Positions 32,338-42,348 of a stretch of DNA of 45,947 nt are shown here, piece by piece; the stretch's first letter is position 1, and the number at the start of each line of letters is the position of its first letter. The notes under the pieces were generated by a model, which had not been told where the DNA came from, ran no database searches, and saw only the letters and a program-made list of their open reading frames with translations. This stretch comes from Selenomonas sp. (GTDB lineage Bacteria > Bacillota > Negativicutes > Selenomonadales > Selenomonadaceae). Where the stretch lies: the NCBI GenBank assembly GCA_022773585.1, contig JALEZZ010000068.1, positions 1-45,947 of the forward strand, given 5' to 3'. Both the position numbers and the translations under genes were made by a program.

Positions 32338-33171
32338 ATGTTTGTCAAAAACGGCACGGGCGTCCTGAAGCGCGTCCTCCTTTCAAAACCGCAATACCTC
32401 AAAGCTGCTCCCATCAATGAGATCGCGCGCAAGTGGGCACTGGAGCTCGATGTGGAGAAGATGCTCCATGAGCACGAGCTCGTCGTCAAGGCCTATCATG
32501 ACGCTGGCGTCGAGACGGAGTTTTTGGAGCCGGATGCGAATCGGCCGAATTCCGTCTTCGCCCGCGACTTCGGCGGCTGCGTGCGCGAAGGCTACATCCT
32601 CGGCCGCTTCCGCGAGCCGCTGCGATTCCAGGAGCATACGGATTACGAGCGACGCATGAAAGAGCTCGGCGTGCCTGTCATCGTCGAAGTCAAAGAAGGC
32701 CTTTTCGAGGGCGGCGACTTCATGTTCCTCGACGAGCACACGATTGCGCTCGGCATGTTCGCGCGCACGGACGAGAAGGGCTTCGAGGAAATCAAGGCGG
32801 GGCTCGCGCCCTATGGCTACGAGGTGCTGCCCGTGCCGGGTCCGGAGGCGTACCTCCATCTCGACATGTGCTTCAACCTCGTCGATGATCACATCGCCGT
32901 GGCGTATCCCGGCGCATTGACGGAGGACTTCAAAAAAGAACTCGCAAAGCGCGAGATTGAGATCGTGCCCGTGCCCGAAGAAGCCATCTTCGCGCATGGC
33001 TGCAACCTCCAGGCCATCGGCGACCATCGCGTGCTCTCGCTCGCGCGCAATACGCGCGTCAACGAAGAGCTTCGGAAGCGCGGCATGACGGTCATCGAGC
33101 TCCCCGTGACGGAGATTCTCAAGGCCGGCGGCGGCCCGCACTGCATGACGTTCCCGCTGTTAAGAGAATAA
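32338..33171 (+). CDS. Amidinohydrolase/amidinotransferase-fold protein (DDAH or arginine deiminase-like)
   Basis: Guanidino-group-modifying enzyme of the pentein fold. The 277-aa protein is the size of dimethylarginine dimethylaminohydrolases and smaller than arginine deiminase (about 410 aa). Visible motifs are NSVFARDFGG (about residues 63-72), EGGDFMFLDEHTIALGMFARTDEKG (about 123-147), the catalytic His in LHLDMCFNLVDDH (about 177) and the nucleophilic Cys269 in GGGPHCMTFPL at the C-terminus. Likely reaction: hydrolysis of an N-substituted arginine (or arginine) to citrulline plus an amine. Only a weak ribosome-binding site (GAAAGAAG) precedes the ATG. Flanked by repeat copies C and I. 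The exact substrate cannot be told from sequence. Confidence 0.8.
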   Translation: MFVKNGTGVLKRVLLSKPQYLKAAPINEIARKWALELDVEKMLHEHELVVKAYHDAGVETEFLEPDANRPNSVFARDFGGCVREGYILGRFREPLRFQEHTDYERRMKELGVPVIVEVKEGLFEGGDFMFLDEHTIALGMFARTDEKGFEEIKAGLAPYGYEVLPVPGPEAYLHLDMCFNLVDDHIAVAYPGALTEDFKKELAKREIEIVPVPEEAIFAHGCNLQAIGDHRVLSLARNTRVNEELRKRGMTVIELPVTEILKAGGGPHCMTFPLLRE

Positions 33172-33186
33172 AAAGTTACGGCGTTA

Positions 33187-33299
33187 CCCTCTCAGTCGCG
33201 CTGCGCGCGCCAGCTCCCCCAAGGGGGGAGCCGAATATATGCATCCCCTTTTTGGGGGAGGTGCCGAGCATATGCGAGGCGGAGAGGGTAGCGCCGTTT
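33187..33299. repeat. Inside-out copy I of the palindromic repeat (core subtype 4)
   Basis: Here the order is reversed: GGCGTTACCCTCTC (core), GCGCTGCGCGC hairpin and end hairpin CTCCCCC/GGGGGAG come first, then a 12-nt spacer, then a second end hairpin CCCC/GGGG, a GCCGAGCATATGCGAGGC hairpin and the core GAGAGGGTAGCGCC. So the end hairpins sit in the middle and the cores face outward. Confidence 0.7.
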
Positions 33300-33326
33300 G
33301 AGATTCTCGATTCAAGCTCTTTTTCG

Positions 33327-33355
33327 TTGACATGGACGTTCTCGTGTACTAGAAT
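33327..33355 (+). promoter_or_regulatory. Promoter of the amino-acid ABC permease/ATPase operon
   Basis: TTGACA (33327-33332), 17-bp spacer, TAGAAT (33350-33355), just after repeat copy I. Confidence 0.85.
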
Positions 33356-33405
33356 AAAAAACTGTGAATCGCGCATAATTATAAAATCGAAACTTGGTGG
33401 AATCT

Positions 33406-34071
33406 ATGAATTTCAATTTCGACCTCATCGTCAACTCGTTCCCGCTGCTGCTTCTGGGAGCGGTCATCACGGTCAAGATTACGGCCATGTCTGTCGCGCT
33501 CGGCATCGTCATCGGCCTGTTCGCCGGCATCGCGCGCATCTGCCGCGTGAAGCCATTGCGGTGGATTTCGGCCGTCTATGTCGACTTCTTCCGCGGCACG
33601 CCGCTGCTCGTCCAGATCTTCCTGTTCTACTTCGCCGTGCCGGTCATCACGGGCCAGCGCATCGATCCGTATGTCGCGGCCGTCGGCTCGTGCGGCATCA
33701 ACTCGGGCGCGTATATTGCCGAAATCGTCCGCGCCGGCATCCAGTCGATTGACGAAGGCCAGATGGAGGCGGGCCGCTCGCTCGGCATGACATGGGCGCA
33801 GACAATGCGCTACATCATCGTGCCGCAGGCCATGAAGCGCGTCATTCCGCCGCTCGGCAACGAGTTCATCGCACTGCTCAAAGACTCGTCCCTCGTCTCC
33901 GTCATCGGCTTCGAGGAACTCACGCGCCGCGGCCAGCTCATCATTGCAAAGACATACGGCTCGCTTGAAATCTGGTTCAGCGTCGCCATCATCTATCTCG
34001 CGATGACGCTGACGATTTCCCGTTTCGTGGCATTCCTGGAAAAGAGGTACAACCCCGATGATCGACATTGA
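33406..34071 (+). CDS. Polar amino-acid ABC transporter permease (HisM/GlnP family)
   Basis: Inner-membrane permease for amino-acid import. The 221-aa protein has about five transmembrane helices and the binding-protein-dependent transport signature with the EAA loop [35 protein letters not shown] (about residues 124-158), typical of the PAAT family, and [19 protein letters not shown] near residue 59. The start is ATG 33406 after GGTGG (5 nt); an in-frame TTG at 33394 is upstream of that site. It overlaps the ATPase gene by 14 nt. No binding protein gene adjoins it. Confidence 0.94.
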   Translation: MNFNFDLIVNSFPLLLLGAVITVKITAMSVALGIVIGLFAGIARICRVKPLRWISAVYVDFFRGTPLLVQIFLFYFAVPVITGQRIDPYVAAVGSCGINSGAYIAEIVRAGIQSIDEGQMEAGRSLGMTWAQTMRYIIVPQAMKRVIPPLGNEFIALLKDSSLVSVIGFEELTRRGQLIIAKTYGSLEIWFSVAIIYLAMTLTISRFVAFLEKRYNPDDRH

Positions 34072-34777
34072 GAACCTGCATAAATCGTATGGCGACGCCC
34101 ATATTTTGAAGGGCATCGACCTCCATATCAAGGAAAAGGAAGTCGTCGTCATCATCGGCCCGTCGGGCTCAGGCAAGAGCACGCTGCTGCGGTGCATCAA
34201 CTTCCTCGAAGTGCCGACGGAGGGCACGGTGGCTGTTGACGGCATCCTGCTGAATGGCGAGGCGAACATCAACGATGTCCGCAAGGAAGTCGGCATGGTG
34301 TTCCAGCGCTTCAACCTGTTCCCGCACATGACGGTGCTTCAAAACATCATGCTCGCGCCGATGAAGGTGCGCCACATCGCAAAGGAAGAAGCCGAGCAGA
34401 CGGCAAAGCAGCTCCTCGCGCGCGTCGGCCTCGCCGACAAGGCCGACAGCTATCCGCCGCAACTTTCGGGCGGCCAGCAGCAGCGCGTCGCGATTGCGCG
34501 CGCGCTTGCGATGAAGCCGAAGGTCATGCTGTTCGACGAGCCGACGTCGGCACTCGATCCTGAGATGGTCGGCGAAGTCCTCGACGTCATGAAGCGCCTC
34601 GCCGAAGAGGGCATGACGATGGTCATCGTCACGCACGAGATGGGCTTTGCGCGCGAAGTCGGCGACCGCGTGCTGTTCGTCGATGGCGGCCAGATTCTCG
34701 AGCAGGGCACGCCGGACGAGGTCTTCAACCATCCGAAGGAGAAGCGCACGCAGGATTTCCTCTCGAAAGTCCTCTGA
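34058..34777 (+). CDS. Polar amino-acid ABC transporter ATPase (GlnQ/HisP family)
   Basis: Cytoplasmic ATPase energising the adjoining permease. The 239-aa protein has Walker [10 protein letters not shown] (about residues 34-42), Q-loop [17 protein letters not shown] (about 81-97), signature [15 protein letters not shown] (about 135), Walker [17 protein letters not shown] (about 156) and the switch His in VTHEMGFA (about 191). Its size and motifs are those of the amino-acid type. AGAGG lies 10 nt before the ATG; translation is probably coupled to the permease by the 14-nt overlap. Confidence 0.95.
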   Translation: MIDIENLHKSYGDAHILKGIDLHIKEKEVVVIIGPSGSGKSTLLRCINFLEVPTEGTVAVDGILLNGEANINDVRKEVGMVFQRFNLFPHMTVLQNIMLAPMKVRHIAKEEAEQTAKQLLARVGLADKADSYPPQLSGGQQQRVAIARALAMKPKVMLFDEPTSALDPEMVGEVLDVMKRLAEEGMTMVIVTHEMGFAREVGDRVLFVDGGQILEQGTPDEVFNHPKEKRTQDFLSKVL

Positions 34778-34825
34778 AATTCATTTTCGAAAATTTCGCG
34801 AACGAAAGAACAACGAAACCGCTCA

Positions 34826-34854
34826 TTGACACCGCCGTGGAGAAAAAGTATAAT
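34826..34854 (+). promoter_or_regulatory. Consensus promoter of the cold-shock gene
   Basis: TTGACA (34826-34831), 17-bp spacer, TATAAT (34849-34854): perfect match in boxes and spacing. Confidence 0.93.
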
Positions 34855-34856
34855 GG

Positions 34857-34885
34857 ATATGTGACCGGCACACGCGGTCACATAT
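34857..34885 (+). promoter_or_regulatory. Hairpin at the 5' end of the cold-shock mRNA
   Basis: ATATGTGACCG (34857-34867) and CGGTCACATAT (34875-34885) form a perfect 11-bp stem with a 7-nt loop. With a start near 34861 most of it would cap the transcript's 5' end, which often stabilises mRNA. Confidence 0.55.
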
Positions 34886-34906
34886 TGCATTTTAGGAGGA
34901 ATCACC

Positions 34907-35107
34907 ATGGTCGGCAAAGTAAAATGGTTCAGCGCAGAAAAGGGATATGGATTCATCGCACGCGAGGACGGCGACGATGTATTCGTTCATTTCTCCGCGA
35001 TCCAGGATGAAGGTTTCAAGACGCTCAACGAGGGTCAGGACGTCGAGTTCGACATCGTCGAGGGCGCACGCGGCCCGCAGGCAGCCAATGTCGTCAAGAC
35101 GGCCTGA
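34907..35107 (+). CDS. Cold-shock domain protein
   Basis: Small single-stranded nucleic-acid-binding protein acting as an RNA chaperone. The 66-aa product is a single cold-shock domain with [12 protein letters not shown] (RNP1 KGYGFI, residues 13-18) and DVFVHFSAI (RNP2 VFVHF, about 26-30), ending with [25 protein letters not shown] precedes the ATG. It has a perfect consensus promoter and its own terminator, so strong, independent expression is expected. Confidence 0.96.
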   Translation: MVGKVKWFSAEKGYGFIAREDGDDVFVHFSAIQDEGFKTLNEGQDVEFDIVEGARGPQAANVVKTA

Positions 35108-35128
35108 GGTACAAGCAGAAAGTCACGG

Positions 35129-35160
35129 CCTTCCCGAGGCAGCTCGGGAAGGTCTTTTGT
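35129..35160 (+). terminator. Intrinsic terminator of the cold-shock gene
   Basis: Stem CCTTCCCGAG (35129-35138) / CTCGGGAAGG (35143-35152), 4-nt loop, then TCTTTTGTTTT. Confidence 0.9.
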
Positions 35161-35283
35161 TTTCCTGCGATTCATCATTGCTTCCATATATTCAGAATTT
35201 TTTTTGATACAGGAAGGATTTTGCATGGCGCTATCGAATACTACAAGTACAAGCACAGGAACATGAGAAAGGGGATGTGTCTT

Positions 35284-35838
35284 ATGGCAACATTCACAAT
35301 CAGAGGCAAAAATATCGAAATCACTCCTTCGCTCCGTGAGTACGTGGAAAAGCGCGTCGGCAAAGTAACGAAATACTTTGAAAAAGTCGGTGAGATCACT
35401 GTGCTCCTCACCGTCTCGAAAGGGCGTCATATCGTCGAGGTGACGGTCCCCATCCAGGGCGGCATCGTCCTGCGCGGCGAGGAAGCCACCATGGACATGT
35501 ATACATCCATCGATCTGGTCGTCGAGAAGCTCGAGCGCCAGATTCACAAGCAGAAGACGAAGCTCGCGCGCCGGTTCCGCAGCGGCGGATTCAAGGCCGA
35601 AGTCATCGAGGAGCAGGAGAAAGAGCATCCCGTGGACAAGCGCGATGAGAGCGCCGAGTATCCGGTCGTCAAGACGAAGCGCTTCGTCGTGAAGCCGATG
35701 GACGTCCAGGAAGCCATCATGCAGATGAACCTCCTCGATCATAATTTCTTCGTGTTCCGCGACAGCGAGACGGAGGAAGTTAACGTCGTCTATCGCCGCA
35801 CGGACGGCAACTACGGCCTGATCGAGTCCGGCAACTGA
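35284..35838 (+). CDS. hpf: Ribosome hibernation-promoting factor, long form
   Basis: Binds the 30S decoding region and dimerises 70S ribosomes in stationary phase. The 184-aa product has the HPF/RaiA N-domain (TFTIRGKNIEITPSLREYVEKRVGKVTKYF, residues 3-32) and, after a charged linker, the C-terminal dimerisation domain (VVKTKRFVVKPMDVQEAIMQMNLLDHNFFVFRDSETEEVNVVYRRTDGNYGLIE-like, about residues 125-180). ATG 35284 is 8 nt after AAAGGGG; the frame extends upstream without a ribosome-binding site. In many Firmicutes hpf is followed directly by secA and prfB; here a glycosyltransferase gene intervenes. Confidence 0.95.
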   Translation: MATFTIRGKNIEITPSLREYVEKRVGKVTKYFEKVGEITVLLTVSKGRHIVEVTVPIQGGIVLRGEEATMDMYTSIDLVVEKLERQIHKQKTKLARRFRSGGFKAEVIEEQEKEHPVDKRDESAEYPVVKTKRFVVKPMDVQEAIMQMNLLDHNFFVFRDSETEEVNVVYRRTDGNYGLIESGN

Positions 35839-35875
35839 GACGGATTGACGGGCTGAGATAATCGAAGATTCGCAA

Positions 35876-35916
35876 GGGACTGCCCGCGCAGGAGCGTGCG
35901 GCAGCCCTTTTTTGTT
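35876..35916 (+). terminator. Intrinsic terminator of hpf
   Basis: An imperfect stem GGGACTGCCCGCGC / GCGTGCGGCAGCCC with a 4-nt loop and small bulges, followed by TTTTTT. Confidence 0.8.
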
Positions 35917-35960
35917 TTCCATGTACTTGATGCAGTACGGGCAGGGGAGGATTCGTCATC

Positions 35961-37739
35961 ATGAAAATCATCGCCATCTCGATGGTGAAAAATGAAATGG
36001 ACATCATCGAGAGCTTCGTGCGGCATACGCTGAGTTTTGCAGATGAGCTTTTGATTTGCGACCATCAGAGCACGGATGCGACGCGGGACATCTTGGAAAA
36101 ACTTCGTGCCGAGGGTTTGCCGCTCGACATCCGCACGGAGTATCGGGCGGCACATGTGCAGGCAGAGGTCATGAGCAACTTCCTCCGCGAAGCGGCGGAA
36201 GAGCGTGGCGCCGACCTCATCGTGCCGCTCGATGCCGATGAGTTCCTGCTGCCGAAAACGCCAGGCGACGTTCGTGCGTCCCTCGAGGCGCTTTCGCCAG
36301 AAGGTGTTTACAGCGTGAACTGGCAATTTTATGTGCCGGTTGGCGGAACAGAGGCGGAGTTCTTGCTGACGCGTCCGTTGCGCCGCGTGCCGGGAGAAGA
36401 TGAATGTTTCAAGTGCATCGTGGGCGGTGCAGCAGCGCGGCGGGAGCGGCTGTGCCTGGTCGAGGGGAGCCATTCCGCTTACAAACGTGACGACCCGCAT
36501 CACTGGTCGGTCCCGATGGAGCGCTTCGATGGGACGCTGGCGCATTTTTACTGGCGAAGCGAGGAGCAGTTCCGCGCGAAAGCTGTCGTCGCATGGATGA
36601 ACATCGCTGCGAAGTATTCTGTTGATGCGGTTGCCGGGGGAGGATACCGGGCGATTTCGGCAAAGGCGGCGGCGGGAAAAACACCATCGTGGCAGGAACG
36701 CTATCCGGTCACGGAACCAGCGAATCTCCAGGGATATGCAAAGATGCAGGCGCTCCGCTACAGCGATGGGACGCGGCCAGATGCATTCCAGAATCTCGTC
36801 GCGGCTGGAAATGTGCTCGCAGAGAATTATGCCATCTTGCAGGCGGAAGAAAAACAGGCACGCGTGACGTCTGTCGTGCCGTTCTTTGGAGAGGAAGCAC
36901 CGTTCCGGAAGAGTTTGTCATCCGTTTGCGACGAGGTGTTCCCGCGTCATGAAATTCTTGTTCCCGTGATGGCAGGGGCGCTTTCTCCGTCTCTTGCGAA
37001 GTCGCTCATGCGCCTGGCCGCTGCGGGAAAGATTTCCATCCTCGGAGATGCACGGCTGACCGGTGGTGATATTTTTGATGCGCTGCAAACGCGGGCGACC
37101 GGAGATTTTGTGGAATGGGTGCTGCCCGGCGAAACGGTCGTGCCACAGAAGCTCCGCGCGATGGTGGCGAGCATCTTGCTGCAAGATGAGGCGCTGGCGT
37201 TTTATATTTCGGACGGGGCGGAGGAAGCAGCGGCTGCCGTGCCGCCCTATCACTCGCTCGGCGCCACCCTGGAAGATAATGTCGCGCGCATCACGACGGC
37301 GGTTTGTTATCAGTGGATGCTTCACTATGGCGTGGTGCCGCAGGGCGGCATGAGTGCGTTGCTGCTGCGCAGGGAGCACATGGATGATTGCCAGTGGTTT
37401 CGCTCGTGCATGATGGATGGGCATCCTGTTTTGTTCTCGATGTTTCGCGCGCTCTTGCTGAGCCCTGCCATCAAGGATTATGATTTTGTGGGAGTGATGG
37501 TCAGCTGCTATCATGGCCCATCGCCAAAGATGACGCTTCCAGAGCAGGCGCTTCACCAGCTTGTCTGGGGCAGATTCTTGCAAGAAGAAGGCCAGGATCT
37601 TTCTGAGAAGCAGCGCGGCGAGGCAGAAGAGCGATTCCGTAGGAACGGCATCCAGCTCCTCACGCAGGCGCTTGAAGCAGGGGAAGACACGGGAACAGGC
37701 CTTTGGCAAGCCTATCAGGCGATGCTGCGTGATGCATGA
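35961..37739 (+). CDS. Two-domain glycosyltransferase-like protein (GT-A fold, family 2/92-like)
   Basis: Probable sugar transferase for surface polysaccharide or protein glycosylation. The 592-aa protein begins with IIAISMVKNEMDIIESFVRH (residues 3-22), the hallmark of the Glyco_tranf_2_4/GT92 type, with LICDHQSTDATRDIL and a DxD-like LDADEFLLP (about residues 90-98). A second GT-A-like segment begins near residue 296 (VTSVVPFFGEEAPFRKSLSSVCDEVFP...HEILVPVM), without an obvious DxD, so it may be inactive. There is no signal or membrane helix. Third codon positions hold more A/T than in the neighbours, and the gene separates hpf from secA, which suggests acquisition by transfer. GGGGAGG precedes the ATG. 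Confidence 0.75.
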   Translation: MKIIAISMVKNEMDIIESFVRHTLSFADELLICDHQSTDATRDILEKLRAEGLPLDIRTEYRAAHVQAEVMSNFLREAAEERGADLIVPLDADEFLLPKTPGDVRASLEALSPEGVYSVNWQFYVPVGGTEAEFLLTRPLRRVPGEDECFKCIVGGAAARRERLCLVEGSHSAYKRDDPHHWSVPMERFDGTLAHFYWRSEEQFRAKAVVAWMNIAAKYSVDAVAGGGYRAISAKAAAGKTPSWQERYPVTEPANLQGYAKMQALRYSDGTRPDAFQNLVAAGNVLAENYAILQAEEKQARVTSVVPFFGEEAPFRKSLSSVCDEVFPRHEILVPVMAGALSPSLAKSLMRLAAAGKISILGDARLTGGDIFDALQTRATGDFVEWVLPGETVVPQKLRAMVASILLQDEALAFYISDGAEEAAAAVPPYHSLGATLEDNVARITTAVCYQWMLHYGVVPQGGMSALLLRREHMDDCQWFRSCMMDGHPVLFSMFRALLLSPAIKDYDFVGVMVSCYHGPSPKMTLPEQALHQLVWGRFLQEEGQDLSEKQRGEAEERFRRNGIQLLTQALEAGEDTGTGLWQAYQAMLRDA

Positions 37740-37753
37740 TGCAGGGGCTTTTG

Positions 37754-37782
37754 TTGACTTATAAGGAACGGTTTGATAGAAT
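37754..37782 (+). promoter_or_regulatory. Promoter of secA
   Basis: TTGACT (37754-37759), 17-bp spacer, TAGAAT (37777-37782). Confidence 0.75.
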
Positions 37783-37855
37783 TAATCGGTAGATTTTACA
37801 ACGCAGAGCGGATAAAATTTCCCATAGAATAGATTCCTTCGAGGAGTGGATACAT

Positions 37856-40372
<2,517 letters not shown>

Positions 40373-40383
40373 CCGCACCCCCA

Positions 40384-40475
40384 GGCTCCCTCTCAGAGGG
40401 AGCTGGCCCGAAGGGCCTGAGGGAGTGTCGGAGGTAGGGCACAGCAATTCTATCGATTGCTGCCTGCGAAGGTAC
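40384..40475. repeat. Half copy J of the palindromic repeat (core subtype 3) plus a small hairpin
   Basis: End hairpin GCTCCCTCT/AGAGGGAGC, hairpin GGCCC-GAA-GGGCC, core GAGGGAGTGTCGGAGG, then a short stem CAGCAAT/ATTGCTG (40442-40462). It lies between secA and prfB. No T-rich terminator is seen. Confidence 0.65.
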
Positions 40476-40495
40476 GAAAAATTGAAAGGACTAGA

Positions 40496-41602
40496 ATGTT
40501 AGAAGATATCAAGCCCCGTCTCGGGGAACTCCAGGAAAAGCTCGACCAGATGGAGCAGTCGCTCGAAGTCCCGGCAAAGGAAGAGAAGATTGCCGAGCTC
40601 GAGTACAAGATGGGCGAGCCGACGTTCTGGGATGACGCCGAAGAGGCGCAGAAGATCAACCAGGAACTCAATGACGTCAAGATCAGCGTCGACAAGTACA
40701 AGAATCTCAAGACGAAATTTGAAGATGCCCAGACGCTCTGGGAAATGGCGGTCGAGGACGAGGACGAGTCGCTCGAAGACGAAATCAGCGGCGATCTCGA
40801 CAACGTCGCCGAAGGCCTCGAAAACCTCCAGCTCGAAGTGCTGCTCTCCGGGCCTTATGACGCGAACAACGCCATCCTCACGCTCCATGCGGGCGCGGGC
40901 GGAACGGAAGCGCAGGACTGGACGCAGATGCTGCTGCGCATGTATGGCCGCTGGGCCGAGCGCCACGGCTTCACGGTCGAGACGGCAGACCTCTTGCCCG
41001 GTGATGAGGCCGGCGTCAAATCGGCGACGCTCTTCATCAAGGGCCACAATGCCTATGGCTTCTTGAAGTCCGAGAAGGGCATCCACCGCCTTGTGCGCAT
41101 TTCGCCGTTCGATGCGAATGCGCGCCGCCATACGTCGTTTGCGGCCTGCGACATCATGCCGGAAATCGATGACGCCGTCGAGGTCGATATCAACATGGCG
41201 GACGTCCGCGTCGATACGTACCGCGCTTCTGGCGCTGGCGGCCAGCACATCAACAAGACATCGTCCGCCGTGCGCATGACGCATGAGCCGACGGGCATCG
41301 TCGTGCAGTGCCAGAACGAGCGTTCGCAGCTCCAGAACCGTGAGCAGTGCCTCAAGATGCTCCGCGCCAAGCTCTTCGAGCTCGAACAGGAGAAGAAGGA
41401 GAAGGAGCTTGCCAAACTCGAGGGCGACCAGCAGAAGATCGAGTGGGGCAGCCAGATCCGCTCTTACGTTTTCCAGCCGTACACGATGGTGAAAGATCAT
41501 CGCACGAACGAGGAGACGGGCAACGTGCAGGCCGTCATGGACGGCGATCTCGACCCGTTCATCCGCGCCTACCTCTCTGCCAAGGCAAACCATGAAATCT
41601 AA
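40496..41602 (+). CDS. prfB: Peptide chain release factor 2
   Basis: Recognises UGA and UAA stop codons and triggers peptidyl-tRNA hydrolysis. The 368-aa protein has the N-terminal coiled coil, the class-2 tripeptide SPF in VRISPFDANARRHTSF (about residues 200-215) and the catalytic GGQ in ASGAGGQHINKT (about 246). The reading frame is continuous: the usual programmed +1 frameshift (CTT TGA C near codon 25) is absent, the region reading TCG CTC GAA GTC. The start ATG 40496 follows AAAGGAC; the frame extends upstream to 40457 with no ribosome-binding site. It overlaps the DUF2993 gene by 11 nt. Confidence 0.96.
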   Translation: MLEDIKPRLGELQEKLDQMEQSLEVPAKEEKIAELEYKMGEPTFWDDAEEAQKINQELNDVKISVDKYKNLKTKFEDAQTLWEMAVEDEDESLEDEISGDLDNVAEGLENLQLEVLLSGPYDANNAILTLHAGAGGTEAQDWTQMLLRMYGRWAERHGFTVETADLLPGDEAGVKSATLFIKGHNAYGFLKSEKGIHRLVRISPFDANARRHTSFAACDIMPEIDDAVEVDINMADVRVDTYRASGAGGQHINKTSSAVRMTHEPTGIVVQCQNERSQLQNREQCLKMLRAKLFELEQEKKEKELAKLEGDQQKIEWGSQIRSYVFQPYTMVKDHRTNEETGNVQAVMDGDLDPFIRAYLSAKANHEI

Positions 41603-42323
41603 GATTTCGATTGCCGTTATCCTGTTGCTCGCCATCGTGCTTGCGTTTGGCGAGGTCGTGGCTCCGGCGCTTGCCGAGAGCACGGTCGCGCATCGTATCA
41701 CGGCGAAGACGGGTTCGCAGGATGTCATGGTGCAGTTTTCCTCGACGCCGCGCTTCCTCATGCTGCTCGGGCAGATCGACCACGTCCATGCTGTCGTGCA
41801 CCAGGGGCGTCTCGGCGAAGTGCTCGTTAGCGAACTCGCGCTCGATGGCTCGGATGTGCGCCTCGACGTGCCGGAACTCGTCAGCAGCGAGGATGTCAGC
41901 ATCAAGAGCGCGGGCGAGCTCAAGCTCACGGGCATCGTGACGGAGGATAACCTCAAGGAGCTCCTCTCGCGCAAGGCCGACAAGCTCGAGAACGCGGAAG
42001 TCTCCATCACGCCGGATGGCGTGACAATCCAGGCGAATGTCAAGGTCTTCGGCCGCATGGCCGATGCCGAACTCACAGGCACGGTCGTCGATGACAGCGG
42101 CCAGCTCATGTTCCACATGACGAGCCTGACGCTCTCGAATGCGCCATTCGGCAAGGCGAGCCTCGGCAGCTTGTTCGGCGACATCCCGCTCGTGGGGCGC
42201 GGCAAGATGCCGTTCGGCCTGCGCGTGACGGACACGAAGATGCAGGCGGGCAAAGTCGTCATCACGGCGACGTACGATGCGAACGCCGGCAGCTCCGACG
42301 TGCTCGCACCGTATTATGAATGA
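41592..42323 (+). CDS. DUF2993 (LmeA-like) exported protein
   Basis: A 243-aa envelope protein with an N-terminal signal or anchor (SKISIAVILLLAIVLAFGEVVAPALA, residues 3-28, possible cleavage after ALA) and a DUF2993 beta-rich domain, a family whose mycobacterial member LmeA binds phospholipids/mannolipids in the periplasm. Features include LVSSEDVSIKSAGELKLTGIVTEDNL and GVTIQANVKVFGRMADAELTGTV. It overlaps prfB by 11 nt and is followed closely by the DUF5693 gene, so the three are probably cotranscribed. Function here is unknown. Confidence 0.8.
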   Translation: MKSKISIAVILLLAIVLAFGEVVAPALAESTVAHRITAKTGSQDVMVQFSSTPRFLMLLGQIDHVHAVVHQGRLGEVLVSELALDGSDVRLDVPELVSSEDVSIKSAGELKLTGIVTEDNLKELLSRKADKLENAEVSITPDGVTIQANVKVFGRMADAELTGTVVDDSGQLMFHMTSLTLSNAPFGKASLGSLFGDIPLVGRGKMPFGLRVTDTKMQAGKVVITATYDANAGSSDVLAPYYE

Positions 42324-42348
42324 GTGATTGAAGAAGGAAACATTTCGA

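Noticed and set aside
35204..35226. Possible sigma-54 promoter before hpf (GG...GC in AGGAAGGATTTTGCAT)
   Set aside because: The distance between the GG and GC elements is 9 nt and not 10, and the TGGCAC half is poor.
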